Source: Streptomyces olivaceus
Lineage (GTDB): Bacteria; Actinomycetota; Actinomycetes; Streptomycetales; Streptomycetaceae
Length of the DNA stretch: 64,000 nucleotides
Reading direction: 5' to 3'
NCBI RefSeq assembly: GCF_000721235.1
Contig: NZ_JOFH01000021.1
Span: 61,288-125,287 of the forward strand
Below the pieces are notes generated by a model. It searched no databases and had not been told where the DNA came from. It saw nothing but the letters and a program-made list of their open reading frames with translations. Of the stretch, positions 33,634 through 42,042 are shown piece after piece (positions within the stretch are counted from its first letter, which is position 1; each line of letters starts with the position of its first letter). Position numbers and translations under genes: made by a program.

Positions 33634-33662
33634 ATGAAGTGCGCCTGTCTGCACCATGATCT

Positions 33663-33691
33663 GGCAGCTACCTGCCAAGCAGGTAGCTGCC
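33663..33691 (+). promoter_or_regulatory. Perfect leader hairpin upstream of the LuxR gene
   Basis: GGCAGCTACCTGC (33663-33675), a CAA loop and the exact complement (33679-33691). It begins 29 bases after an ATG (33634) that has a very strong AAGGAGAGGAA site and is in frame with the LuxR gene. This may be a translated leader with an attenuator. Confidence 0.6.
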
Positions 33692-33879
33692 ACGTGACGC
33701 GGGCGCGGCGGGGCACACGGGAGTCGTCGACCGCGGGTCCCACCACGTCCCGTCCGCACTCTTGCGACGACCGTGCAAACTGGTGGCGGAGCATCGCGGC
33801 GGCCGTGACGGTTCGCATCAGTGAGTTGCGAAGTGCGGCCCTCGGATGCATATTCCAGCGCGACGCAACGGGGGACGAA

Positions 33880-34908
33880 ATGAAAGAAGTGGCACCACTT
33901 GACCAGAATACGCTTGAAGTGTACCGCGCTTTCCTGTTTCAGGACGAGGACGCCCACCGGCCGGCACAACTCGCCGACAGCGCCGACGACTGCGTCAAGG
34001 CTGCCGTCGCGCGGCTCATCGACTTGTCTCTGCTCACCCCTTCCAGGGAGTCCCCGGGAGGCCTGAGGGCCGTCGATCCGTCGCGCGGAATGCGTGTGCT
34101 GCTCCAGCAGGAACAGCACGAACTCGCCCGCCGGGAACACCGCATCAAGCACAACACGACCATGCTCGACCTCCTCGCCAGCGAATACGCGGCCGTCAGG
34201 AGACAGGCCCACAGCGACGGTGTGGAGCGGTTGTACGGCGCGGACCACATCAGTACGCGTCTTGAGGCGCTCGCGGAGTCCTGCCGGCACGAAAGCCTGG
34301 CCTTCTACCTCGAGCCCCCGGCCCATCCCGCCCACCCCGCCGACCTTGGGGACAGGCCGGCCGACGAGCCCGGTCAGGCGGCGGTGCCACCGAGACTCTA
34401 CGAGCAGGCCCTTGCCCGGGGGGCCCGCCTCCGGTCGATCTACCTCGACGGCATCGTGCGTGACGACGCGACGCGTTCCCACGCCCTGTGGACGGTGGAG
34501 CACAGGGGCGAGGTGCGGACCGCCCCCTCCCTCCCGATGGGGCTGCTGATCGTGGACACGACGGCCGCCGTGGTCGGCGGACTGCCCGGAGAGGACCCGG
34601 AGTCGGTGCTGCTCTTCAGCGGCAAGCCGGTCGTCCTGGCCGTGCGGGCGCTGTTCGAGGCGTACTGGGACCACTCCGACCGGTTCCCCTGCGACGACTT
34701 CGGCGAGGCGCAGGCCGACGAGGTCACCCCTCAGGAGCGCAAGCTGCTCGAACTGCTCGCCGAGGGCCTGACCGACGGCGCCGTGGCACGGGCGCTCGGG
34801 ATCAGCGTGCGCACGGAGCGCCGGAAAGTGGCCGAGCTCATGGACCGGCTCGGCGTCTCCAGCCGGTTCGCGGCCGGCGTGCAGGCGACCCGTCGGCGGT
34901 GGATCTGA
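33880..34908 (+). CDS. LuxR-family transcriptional regulator with TrmB-like N-terminus
   Basis: A 342-residue regulator. Residues 1-75 resemble the winged-helix/coiled-coil start of actinobacterial TrmB-LuxR fusions (LDQNTLEVYRAFLF; LIDLSLLTPS). The middle carries the MGLLIVDTTAAVVGG and VLLFSGKPVVLAVRALFEAYW strands. The end is a LuxR/GerE helix-turn-helix (LLELLAEGLTDGAVARALGIS). The ATG at 33880 gives the family-like N-terminus. An in-frame ATG at 33634 with a much better ribosome site would add 82 residues beginning MKCACLHHD, with cysteines not typical of the family. It may regulate the lantibiotic genes or the neighbouring kinase cluster. Confidence 0.85.
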   Translation: MKEVAPLDQNTLEVYRAFLFQDEDAHRPAQLADSADDCVKAAVARLIDLSLLTPSRESPGGLRAVDPSRGMRVLLQQEQHELARREHRIKHNTTMLDLLASEYAAVRRQAHSDGVERLYGADHISTRLEALAESCRHESLAFYLEPPAHPAHPADLGDRPADEPGQAAVPPRLYEQALARGARLRSIYLDGIVRDDATRSHALWTVEHRGEVRTAPSLPMGLLIVDTTAAVVGGLPGEDPESVLLFSGKPVVLAVRALFEAYWDHSDRFPCDDFGEAQADEVTPQERKLLELLAEGLTDGAVARALGISVRTERRKVAELMDRLGVSSRFAAGVQATRRRWI

Positions 34909-34956
34909 GGCGCGCACTCACCACCGGGCGCGTGACCTCGCGGGTGGCGGCGGTGC

Positions 34957-34975
34957 GCGCGGGTGGCGCCCGCGC
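34957..34975. terminator. Short hairpin between convergent LuxR and FHA genes
   Basis: GCGCGGG, a 5-base loop and CCCGCGC, immediately before the FHA gene's stop codon. The stem is short, so the assignment is moderate. Confidence 0.45.
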
Positions 34976-35497
34976 TCAGGTGCCGTTCGCCGCGCGGTCC
35001 GTGGCGGGCGGGCCGGGCGGGGCTCCGCCGCGCAGCCGGAAGCTGACGTGCGGGCCGAGCCACACCGTGTCGCCGGTACGGACCCTCAGGCGGTGTCCGG
35101 GGGCGAGGACGTGCTGGCCGACGCGGACGCCGTTGGTGGAGCCCTCCGGCACCTCGGTCAGCCAGACCGTGCCGTCCTCGGCGTACTCGACACTGGCGTG
35201 CCGGGCGGAGACCGAGGACTCCCCGGAGAGGATCCCGGCCGCGTCCGGCGTCGCCCAGCCGCTGCTGCGGCCCAGCCGGACCGTCTGCCCGCGGTCCAGG
35301 AGCAACGGCCCGCCCAGCTCGCCGAAGTCCAGGGCGAGCTGGGCGCGCACCGCCCGGACCGAATGGGGCGCGGCGGTCCCGGAGGCACGGCGCGGCGGTG
35401 GCAGGGTCGTCGCGCGCACGACGGAGATCCAGCCGTCGGCCTCCGGCTCACCGTCCGGTACGGGGTCCGGGGCGCCGTCGTCGGCGGGTGTGCTCAT
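34976..35497 (-). CDS. FHA-domain protein
   Basis: A 173-residue protein. The C-terminal 110 residues are a forkhead-associated domain: VRLGRS, then SVSARHASVEY, then STNGVRVG. This is the full set of phosphothreonine-binding residues (Arg, Ser, His, Asn-Gly). The N-terminal 60 residues are acidic and proline-rich. It overlaps the AAA+ gene by four bases and ends the operon that begins with a membrane Ser/Thr kinase. It is therefore the likely reader of that kinase's phosphorylation. Confidence 0.92.
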   Translation of the reverse strand: MSTPADDGAPDPVPDGEPEADGWISVVRATTLPPPRRASGTAAPHSVRAVRAQLALDFGELGGPLLLDRGQTVRLGRSSGWATPDAAGILSGESSVSARHASVEYAEDGTVWLTEVPEGSTNGVRVGQHVLAPGHRLRVRTGDTVWLGPHVSFRLRGGAPPGPPATDRAANGT

Positions 35498-37575
35498 CGG
35501 GGAGCCGACTCCTTGAAGTCGACCAGCAGCTCCACCTGGCCGTCCGGCAGTTCCGTGACGCCCGCGACCACCACGGTGGTGCCCTCGCCCAGGCCCGGCT
35601 CGGCGAACAGCGCGCGGGCCAGCGGGTTGATCAGGTCCGTCTCCAACGCCATGCCGATGCCCCGGCCGCCCGTCCAGGGGTCCGCGGTGCAGCGGTGCAG
35701 CAGCGTGGTGCGGGCGGCTTCGTGGATCTCCAGGACGACGTGGTGCTCGGCCGCGAGCTGGCGCCGGATGTTCTTCAGCTGGAGGTCGAAGATGTTCTTC
35801 GCCACGTCCTGGGAGATGAAGTCGAACACGACGACGTTGCCGCCGATCCGGTTCATCAGCTCGGGCCGGCCGATGACCTGCTCGAAGTGGTCCTTGACGT
35901 TCTTCTTGACCGTCGCCTCCAGCTCGGAGTACCGCGTCCCCGGCTGGACGACCCACTCCCGGCGCTGCGTCTGCGGGTCGATGCGCTGCACGCCCAGGTT
36001 GGAGGTGAAGATCAGCACGCACTCGCTGAAGTACGTGGTGACGCCCTGCCCGTCGGTGAGCCTGCCGTCCTCCAGTACCTGCAGGAACTTGTCCAGCACG
36101 CCCTTGTCGGCCTTCTCGATCTCGTCGAAGAGGATCACCCGGAAGGGGTCCTGCCGCACTGCGGCGGTGAGTTCGCCGCCCGCCTCGTACCCGACGTAGC
36201 CGGGTGGCGCCCCGACCAGCCGGTCGGCGGCGTGCGAGGAGGAGAACTCACTCATGTCGAAGCGGAGGTAGGCCTGTTCGTTGTCGAAGAGGACCGCCGC
36301 GACGGCCTTGGCCAGTTCGGTCTTGCCCGTGCCGGTCGGGCCCGCGAAGAAGAGGACGCCGCGCGGGCGGTGGCCGGGGCTGGTCGCCTGCGCCCCGGAC
36401 AGGCCCAGTGCGGCGCGCTTGAGGATGTCGAGCGTCTTGGCGACCGCGGCGTCCTGGCCCAGCACCCGTCGGGGGACGGAGCGTTCGTCGTCCGGGTCCT
36501 CGCCCCGCAGGATGCGTCGGCGGACCTCGTCCCGGCTCCAGGGGTTCCGCTCCACACCGAGGCGGTAGATCCGCACCGCGTCGGGCAGCGAACGGAACGC
36601 GAGCCCCCGGTCCAGCGCGAGGTCGAGGCTCTCCCGCATCGCCCTCAGCGTCATCCCGCCCGCCGCCCGGGCCACCGCCTCGACGGTCTCCCGGTCCGCC
36701 TCGGGCACGTCGTCGCCGTGGGGCGGCGCCGTCCGCTGCCGGGCCCGGAAGTCCCGGCGCAGGAGATCGGCCATCCGGCGCCGCTCGTCGGCGTCGGGCT
36801 GGGGGACCGCGATCGGGCGGATCCGTTCACTGCCCGAGACGAACCAGTTGGGCAGGTCGCGCTCCCCTTCGGCCAGCCAGATCACCGGGTTGAACAGCTC
36901 GCGGCCGTCCGTGCGCCTCGGGTCCCGTATCCGCTCCGCCAGGTCGGCGAGTTGCAGGCAGGAGAGGAAGAAGTCCCGCTCGTCCGGAGTGAGCCGGGTG
37001 ACGTCCTGGACCAGGCGTGAGGCGTGCTCGACCACCAGGGCGACGCGCAGCGGCGGCAGCGCCACGTTGTCGGACCTCGCCCTGCTGCGGGCGTCCGCCC
37101 AGCCGGTGACGATGTTGCGCAGTTCGGCACCGGCCTTCTCCTGCTGCGCCGGGTCGGCCCCGGGGAACGGCCGGGTCGGCAGCAGGGTCCTGGCGGCCTC
37201 GTCGACCTCCGGGAGGGCGTGCAGGATCCGGAGCCCGTTGATCTGGTCGCACCCGACCAGCACCTGGTAGCCCATCTGCAGCAGGGGGTTCCACACCACG
37301 TCGAGCAGGGGGTGGTGCCGGTCCCGGCCGTGGGCGCGCACCAGGTGCAGATCGTGGATGTTGCCGTGCAGGACGTACTGCGAGTGCACGCTGAGGGTGC
37401 CCGTCAGTTCCTGCACGAACAGCGGGAGCCCGACGCCGTCCTGCTGCCTCCGCCCGTGCTGCGGCTCCTGTGCTTGTTCCTGCGGGTGTGTCTGTTCCTG
37501 CGGGTGTGTCCGCTCCTGTCGGTGTGTCTGTTCCAGTCGGTGTGTCTGTTCCTGCTCCTGCTTCTGCAGGTCCAT
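35494..37575 (-). CDS. ClpB/ClpA-like AAA+ ATPase with degenerate first AAA domain
   Basis: A 693-residue protein. Residues 1-40 are glutamine-rich repeats (QEQTH units). Residues about 50-330 look like a AAA fold without Walker motifs (LHGNIHDLHLV; PVIWLAEGERDLPNWF; PQPDADERRRMADLL). The second module is a ClpB D2-type ATPase: GPTGTGKTE at residues 412-420, RFDMSEFSSSHA, GAPPGYVGYEAGG pore loop, ILFDEIEKAD Walker B, and SNLG sensor. The pore-loop tyrosine implies substrate threading. No ClpP-binding loop is evident. It sits between an FHA gene and a coiled-coil gene in a kinase-led operon. Confidence 0.88.
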   Translation of the reverse strand: MDLQKQEQEQTHRLEQTHRQERTHPQEQTHPQEQAQEPQHGRRQQDGVGLPLFVQELTGTLSVHSQYVLHGNIHDLHLVRAHGRDRHHPLLDVVWNPLLQMGYQVLVGCDQINGLRILHALPEVDEAARTLLPTRPFPGADPAQQEKAGAELRNIVTGWADARSRARSDNVALPPLRVALVVEHASRLVQDVTRLTPDERDFFLSCLQLADLAERIRDPRRTDGRELFNPVIWLAEGERDLPNWFVSGSERIRPIAVPQPDADERRRMADLLRRDFRARQRTAPPHGDDVPEADRETVEAVARAAGGMTLRAMRESLDLALDRGLAFRSLPDAVRIYRLGVERNPWSRDEVRRRILRGEDPDDERSVPRRVLGQDAAVAKTLDILKRAALGLSGAQATSPGHRPRGVLFFAGPTGTGKTELAKAVAAVLFDNEQAYLRFDMSEFSSSHAADRLVGAPPGYVGYEAGGELTAAVRQDPFRVILFDEIEKADKGVLDKFLQVLEDGRLTDGQGVTTYFSECVLIFTSNLGVQRIDPQTQRREWVVQPGTRYSELEATVKKNVKDHFEQVIGRPELMNRIGGNVVVFDFISQDVAKNIFDLQLKNIRRQLAAEHHVVLEIHEAARTTLLHRCTADPWTGGRGIGMALETDLINPLARALFAEPGLGEGTTVVVAGVTELPDGQVELLVDFKESAPR
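37472..37560 (-). repeat. 18-bp tandem repeat coding the QEQTH N-terminus
   Basis: Four to five copies of an 18-bp unit near TGTTCCTGCGGGTGTGTC (plus strand) encode the Gln/His/Thr-rich start of the AAA+ protein. A later start at a downstream codon would avoid it. Confidence 0.8.
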
Positions 37576-37632
37576 GGGGTGAGCCTTCCGTGGAGGACGG
37601 GGCCCGGCCGGACGGCGCGGGCGACCGGACGG

Positions 37633-39354
37633 TCAGGTGCGGCCGGGGCCGTCCGGGTCGTCCGGGGCCCGGTGCTGCCGCTTCCTCGGGCCGGGGGGCC
37701 TCCGGTGGTCCTGGTACCCGGCACGTCCGCCGGGCCCGGTGCGGCGGACGCGCGTGCCCGGGAGCACCTCGCCGTGCCGCATCTCGAAGGTCAGGGTCAG
37801 TCCGGCCGTCGCCGCCAAGGAACGGAACTCGTCCAGCCGCTCGGCCGCCTCCGCGCACCGCCGGGCGTCCAGCTCCAGGTCCCCGGCCCGCCGCTCGCCC
37901 CGGGTCGCCGGGCGCATGGTGACGACGTGGACGTCCTCCCCCCGCAACTGCAGCCTGATCCAGTGGTCCGGGTCCCAGTCCCCGGGCGTCCAGTCGAGCG
38001 TGACCGTGTCGCCGTCGCCGCCGTCGCCGCCGTCGTCGTCGCCGTCCGACCGGCCGACCCGCAGGTCGCCCTCGGTGTCCTGGGCCAGCCGGGCCAGGAC
38101 ACCGGTGCACTGCCGCTCCAGGTACAGGGCTTCGAGAGCGGCGCACCGGGCCGCCGTACTCTGCTCCACCGCCTTCCGCTCGTCGGCCGTCAAGGGGATC
38201 TGGTCCGCCACGCACCTGCGCAGCGCCTCCACGGCCTCCGGGTCCGGGTCGGGCAGGTCCGGGGCGTCGGGCAGCGGACCGGTCAGGAAGTCGAGCTGCA
38301 CCGCCGCCTGTTCCGCCTCGCGGCGCAGCTGCCACGCCCTGCGGTTGGCGTCGGCCACGAGGGTCCGTGCCTCACGCAGGTAGCGGCGGGCACGTTGCGG
38401 GCGGCCGGCGTGGGCCAGTGCGTGCTCGACCGCCTTCGCGGCCATCCCGCCCAGGTCGGCGTCGGCCTGGGGGTCGAGGGAGGCCAGGATGTCGGCGCCC
38501 TGGTCGCGCACGGTGGCCCCGTCCGCCGGGCCGGTGGCACCCGCCGGGCCGGCCGCGCGCGGCGGATCGGGCACCGGGAGGGGGGACTCTTCGGTAGCCG
38601 GCCTGTCCCGGACCATGGCGTCCCGCCGGGCCCGCACCGCGTCCTGCCAGTCCGGTCCGTCCGGGCCGCGGCCACCGGGACCACCGGAACCGCCCCGGCC
38701 GTCCCGGCCGCCCCGGTCGCCGCCCGCCGCGCCCGCCTGCGTGGCCAGGAAGGTCTCGGCCTCCCAGTCCGCCTGCGCCTTCTCCGCCGCCGCCAGCCTC
38801 CGCTCGAACCGGGCCAGTTCGCACCGGAAGTCGGCCAGCCGGCCCGCGGTCGGGTCGAGTGGGCCGGGCAGGTCGGGGCGGGGCGGCGGATCGCCGGGCG
38901 CGGGCCGCGCGGCGATCCGCGCGATCCGTGCGCGCAGTACCGTACGGCGGGCGTTGGCACGGGCGGCGGCGAACGCCGCGTTGCGCCACTGCTCCGCCGC
39001 GTCGGCGGAGATCTTCTCCTGCCGTTCCAGGCACCGCTGTTCCTCCGCCGCGCGGACGGCCGCCCCCGCCAGCACCTTCGTCGTCGCGAGCGCGGCCCGG
39101 CCCGCCAGCAGGGCCCCGCTGAGGGTGCCCAGCACCTGGACCGCGGCGTCGGCCGCCTGCTGAGCGGCCTCGGACGCCAGATCCCCGAGGTGGTGGGCGA
39201 CTTCCTCGGTCGTGCCGTCGACGTGCAGCGCGCCCGTGTGGGCGAGTTCGACGGGGTCGGGAGCGGGTACGGGAGGCGCGGCCGGCGGCAGGGCGAAGTC
39301 CACGCCGGGGGCCACCGGACCGGCCTGGACCCACTGGAAGAACGCCTCGCTCAC
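37633..39354 (-). CDS. Coiled-coil protein of unknown function in the kinase/AAA+ operon
   Basis: A 573-residue alanine/arginine-rich protein that I do not recognise. Long heptad-like helices cover about residues 50-190 and 290-400. They are separated by a Gly/Asp/Pro-rich linker (about 205-270, GGDRGGRDGRGGSGG). An acidic spacer (DGDDDGGDGGDGD) near 450 precedes a small strand-rich end (VTLDWTPGDWDPDHWIRLQL; VHVVTMRP). No membrane segment or catalytic motif is seen. Its start overlaps the kinase stop by four bases (ATGA). Scaffold or adaptor for the kinase and AAA+ machine is the simplest reading. Confidence 0.75.
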   Translation of the reverse strand: MSEAFFQWVQAGPVAPGVDFALPPAAPPVPAPDPVELAHTGALHVDGTTEEVAHHLGDLASEAAQQAADAAVQVLGTLSGALLAGRAALATTKVLAGAAVRAAEEQRCLERQEKISADAAEQWRNAAFAAARANARRTVLRARIARIAARPAPGDPPPRPDLPGPLDPTAGRLADFRCELARFERRLAAAEKAQADWEAETFLATQAGAAGGDRGGRDGRGGSGGPGGRGPDGPDWQDAVRARRDAMVRDRPATEESPLPVPDPPRAAGPAGATGPADGATVRDQGADILASLDPQADADLGGMAAKAVEHALAHAGRPQRARRYLREARTLVADANRRAWQLRREAEQAAVQLDFLTGPLPDAPDLPDPDPEAVEALRRCVADQIPLTADERKAVEQSTAARCAALEALYLERQCTGVLARLAQDTEGDLRVGRSDGDDDGGDGGDGDTVTLDWTPGDWDPDHWIRLQLRGEDVHVVTMRPATRGERRAGDLELDARRCAEAAERLDEFRSLAATAGLTLTFEMRHGEVLPGTRVRRTGPGGRAGYQDHRRPPGPRKRQHRAPDDPDGPGRT

Positions 39355-41816
39355 CGGTCGGCTCCCGTCATCCGGCTCCCCTGCGTGTCCCCGGCCGAGG
39401 GGGCCGGGGACACGGGGGTGCGCTGCGGAGGTACGTCACGGCCCCCGACGGGTGCCGGGCCGCCGGTCCGCCCCCGTCGGACTCCGCGTCGGCGACCGCG
39501 TCCGCCCCTGCTCCAGGCCAGGCACCGCCGGACACTCCACACCACGACCGCGCCCGCGGAGACCGCCGGCCACAGCCACGGGGCGTACGTCACCGTCCCG
39601 ACGACGAGCGCGCACACGGCCAGCAGCGTCAGCGCACCGAGGAACAACCGGGATCTGCGGGACAGCACGAACGAGGCGGGGCGCTCCGCGCGCTCGATGA
39701 TCAGGCCCGCCAGGGAGTGGCGCGGGTGGTAGGCCGGCGGGCGGATCCAGTTCGCGGTGAACAGCTCGGCGGCGAAGACGGCGGGCGTCAGCCCGAGGCT
39801 CCACAGCCAGGCGACGACCACCTGGTCCTGGGAGGCCCAGGCGAACACGTCGGCCAGCCCGATCAGGAAGGTGTAGGGGAAGGTGACCAGGGTGGCGCCG
39901 AGCAGCGCCCAGCCCAGGGCGGCGGGCAGGTCCAGCCGCTGCAGGACGGCGATGGCCCCGTCCTGGTCCTCCCGCAGCCGCCGTTCGGCCTCGTCCTGCA
40001 GCTGCCGTTCGTAGCGCGCGTCGGCGTCCCGGACCGCCAGGTCCGTCAGCCGGCGCGCGGCGACGAGCCGCAGGCGGCGCGGAACGTCGTCGTCGACGGG
40101 CCGCAGCAGACGGCTGAACCACGCGACCGCGACTCCCCGGGGGAGAGCGTCCTCGAACCTCGCCGCCTCGTGGGCCAGCAGGGCCTCCACGCGGTCGGGT
40201 TCCCGGGCCAGTTCCAGCAGCAGGGTGTCCACCGCGACGGTCTGCCGCAGGGCGTGCCGCACCCGGGGCAGGCGCCGCAGGTCGGGGTCCGCGAGCAGTT
40301 CGCGGACCACGTGCGGCCACCCGGTGCGCAGGGACTGCCAGCGGGTGACGGTCTCGGCCAGCCCTTCACCGAGGGGCCGATCGGCCAGGGCGGTCAGGAT
40401 CTCCGGGTGGTTGCGCAGGTGTTCGGCCATGTGGACCGCCGCGCCGTCGTTCTGCCCGACGGCCCGGGACAGGTCGCGGATGCCGCGGACGGTGAGCGGC
40501 ATTCCCCAGCAGGCGGCTTCGAGTTGCGGGCCCAGCCAGTTGATCAGACGGATGGGGAGGTCGGGGGTGGGCGGCCGCTTCAGTGCGTCGCGGAGGCCGT
40601 CGAGGGTCCTCCGCCCCTCCCCGCCCGCACCGACGGCCGTGGCGAACTGCCCCATCCAGTCGCCGAGTTCGGATCGTCGGGTTTCGTCCTCCAGCAGCCG
40701 GTCGGTGGCGACGTGGTAGTGGTCGAGGGCTCGGGCCAGCGGCTCCCGCAGGGTGAACCGCTCGCCGACGAAGTGGAACGGGGTGAGGGGGGCCGGCTCC
40801 GGCCAGGACGACGTCGCTCCCCTTGCGGCCCCGTCCCCGTCCCCGGGCACGGAACCGTACCCCGGCGCGGATCCGTACCCGGACGCGCGCGGTGCGGTGG
40901 CCGGGGATCCGCCGTCCAGCCATTCCCGTACCTGCGGGGCGCCCCACCGGTGCTCCGGGTCGCGGGTGAGGAGCCCGGCGCAGAGCGTCCTGACCCGGTT
41001 GGGCCGGAGGTGGCCGACGTCCGGGTCCCGGGTGGCGAGCGCCTCCATGACGGCGCTGTCCTCCCGCTCGTCCAGCAGGGGCCGCCCCAGGGCCAGTTGG
41101 GCGACGACCATGCCGACCGACCACCAGTCCGCCTCGGGGGTGACGGACTGCAGTCGTGAAGCGGCCTCCGGAGCGAGGTAGAGGGGCTTGCCCCGCCAGT
41201 CGAAGTGCCGGGTCGACTCGTCCGGCCGGTGGACCGCCGCGCCGAAGTCGATCAGCGTGACCGTCGGGCTGCTTCCCTGCGCCTGGATCATGACGTTGTC
41301 CGGGGTGATGTCCCGGTGCACGACCTCCGCGTCGTGCAGGTACGACACGGCGGCGTGCAACTGGGCCACGATCGACTCCAGTTGCTCCGGAGCCAGCGGT
41401 CCCGGGTGCTCCCGCTGGTATTCGCCGAGGTGTGTCTCGCCGTGCGACCGGTGGAGGTGGTACGGGTGCCCGTCGGCGCGTCCGGTCTCCAGCAGGTGTT
41501 CCAGGTGGGTGGTCCCCTCGGGCCGCACCCGGCCGGCCGCGAGCAGTGTCCGGTCGATGTCCCGGCCGGGAGCGTGCATGCGGTGGTACCACTTGAGCAC
41601 GAGCGGAACGTCGGGCGTCCCGCTCCGCAGGTCGCTCACCCTGAGCACCACGGCCTGGGAGGGCCGCTCCGCGGCCTGCAGGACCCTGAGCAGGGAGAAG
41701 CGGTCCGCCAGTTCGTCCGGCACCTGGGCGGCGACCCGCCTGGTCTCGATCTGGTGGGCCCGCGAGAAGCCCTGGTTCTCGGGGGGAACGAAGTCTGTGG
41801 GGTCAGTGGTCGCCAT
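39351..41816 (-). CDS. Membrane-bound Ser/Thr protein kinase
   Basis: An 821-residue protein. The kinase domain spans residues about 40-300, with K75 (LVLKWYHR), the HRDITPDN loop with D169, LIDFGAAV with D190, and a DWWSVGMVVAQL helix. A low-complexity linker (GYGSAPGYGS...) leads to a helical region of about 250 residues (HFVGERFTLREPLARALDHY). Four membrane segments occupy about 625-760. It lacks PASTA repeats, so it is not a PknB-type cell-wall sensor. It heads the four-gene operon kinase, coiled coil, AAA+, FHA. The 226-base gap to the divergent macro-domain gene should contain both promoters. Confidence 0.92.
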   Translation of the reverse strand: MATTDPTDFVPPENQGFSRAHQIETRRVAAQVPDELADRFSLLRVLQAAERPSQAVVLRVSDLRSGTPDVPLVLKWYHRMHAPGRDIDRTLLAAGRVRPEGTTHLEHLLETGRADGHPYHLHRSHGETHLGEYQREHPGPLAPEQLESIVAQLHAAVSYLHDAEVVHRDITPDNVMIQAQGSSPTVTLIDFGAAVHRPDESTRHFDWRGKPLYLAPEAASRLQSVTPEADWWSVGMVVAQLALGRPLLDEREDSAVMEALATRDPDVGHLRPNRVRTLCAGLLTRDPEHRWGAPQVREWLDGGSPATAPRASGYGSAPGYGSVPGDGDGAARGATSSWPEPAPLTPFHFVGERFTLREPLARALDHYHVATDRLLEDETRRSELGDWMGQFATAVGAGGEGRRTLDGLRDALKRPPTPDLPIRLINWLGPQLEAACWGMPLTVRGIRDLSRAVGQNDGAAVHMAEHLRNHPEILTALADRPLGEGLAETVTRWQSLRTGWPHVVRELLADPDLRRLPRVRHALRQTVAVDTLLLELAREPDRVEALLAHEAARFEDALPRGVAVAWFSRLLRPVDDDVPRRLRLVAARRLTDLAVRDADARYERQLQDEAERRLREDQDGAIAVLQRLDLPAALGWALLGATLVTFPYTFLIGLADVFAWASQDQVVVAWLWSLGLTPAVFAAELFTANWIRPPAYHPRHSLAGLIIERAERPASFVLSRRSRLFLGALTLLAVCALVVGTVTYAPWLWPAVSAGAVVVWSVRRCLAWSRGGRGRRRGVRRGRTGGPAPVGGRDVPPQRTPVSPAPSAGDTQGSRMTGADR

Positions 41817-42042
41817 CGCCCGACCTTCCGGTGAATATGCCCGTCCCGCGATCGTGAAGCGGCGTGGGGATCAAGAGATTATCCGAGTGGCCCCCACGCG
41901 GGTGGGGCGTTTGTCGATTCGCCGCGCGGAACGTGAATTGAGCGCCGGGGAGGCCGTCGGACGGGCCGTCGGTCTTCCCTCCCGGCCCCGTAGCGTTGAA
42001 ATTTCCGATGATCATATTTATTAGTCCGGGGAACGGTTTACC

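Noticed and set aside
35494..41816. Type VI secretion-like kinase/FHA/ClpV cluster
   Set aside because: No sheath, tube, baseplate or membrane-complex genes are present and the host is a monoderm.
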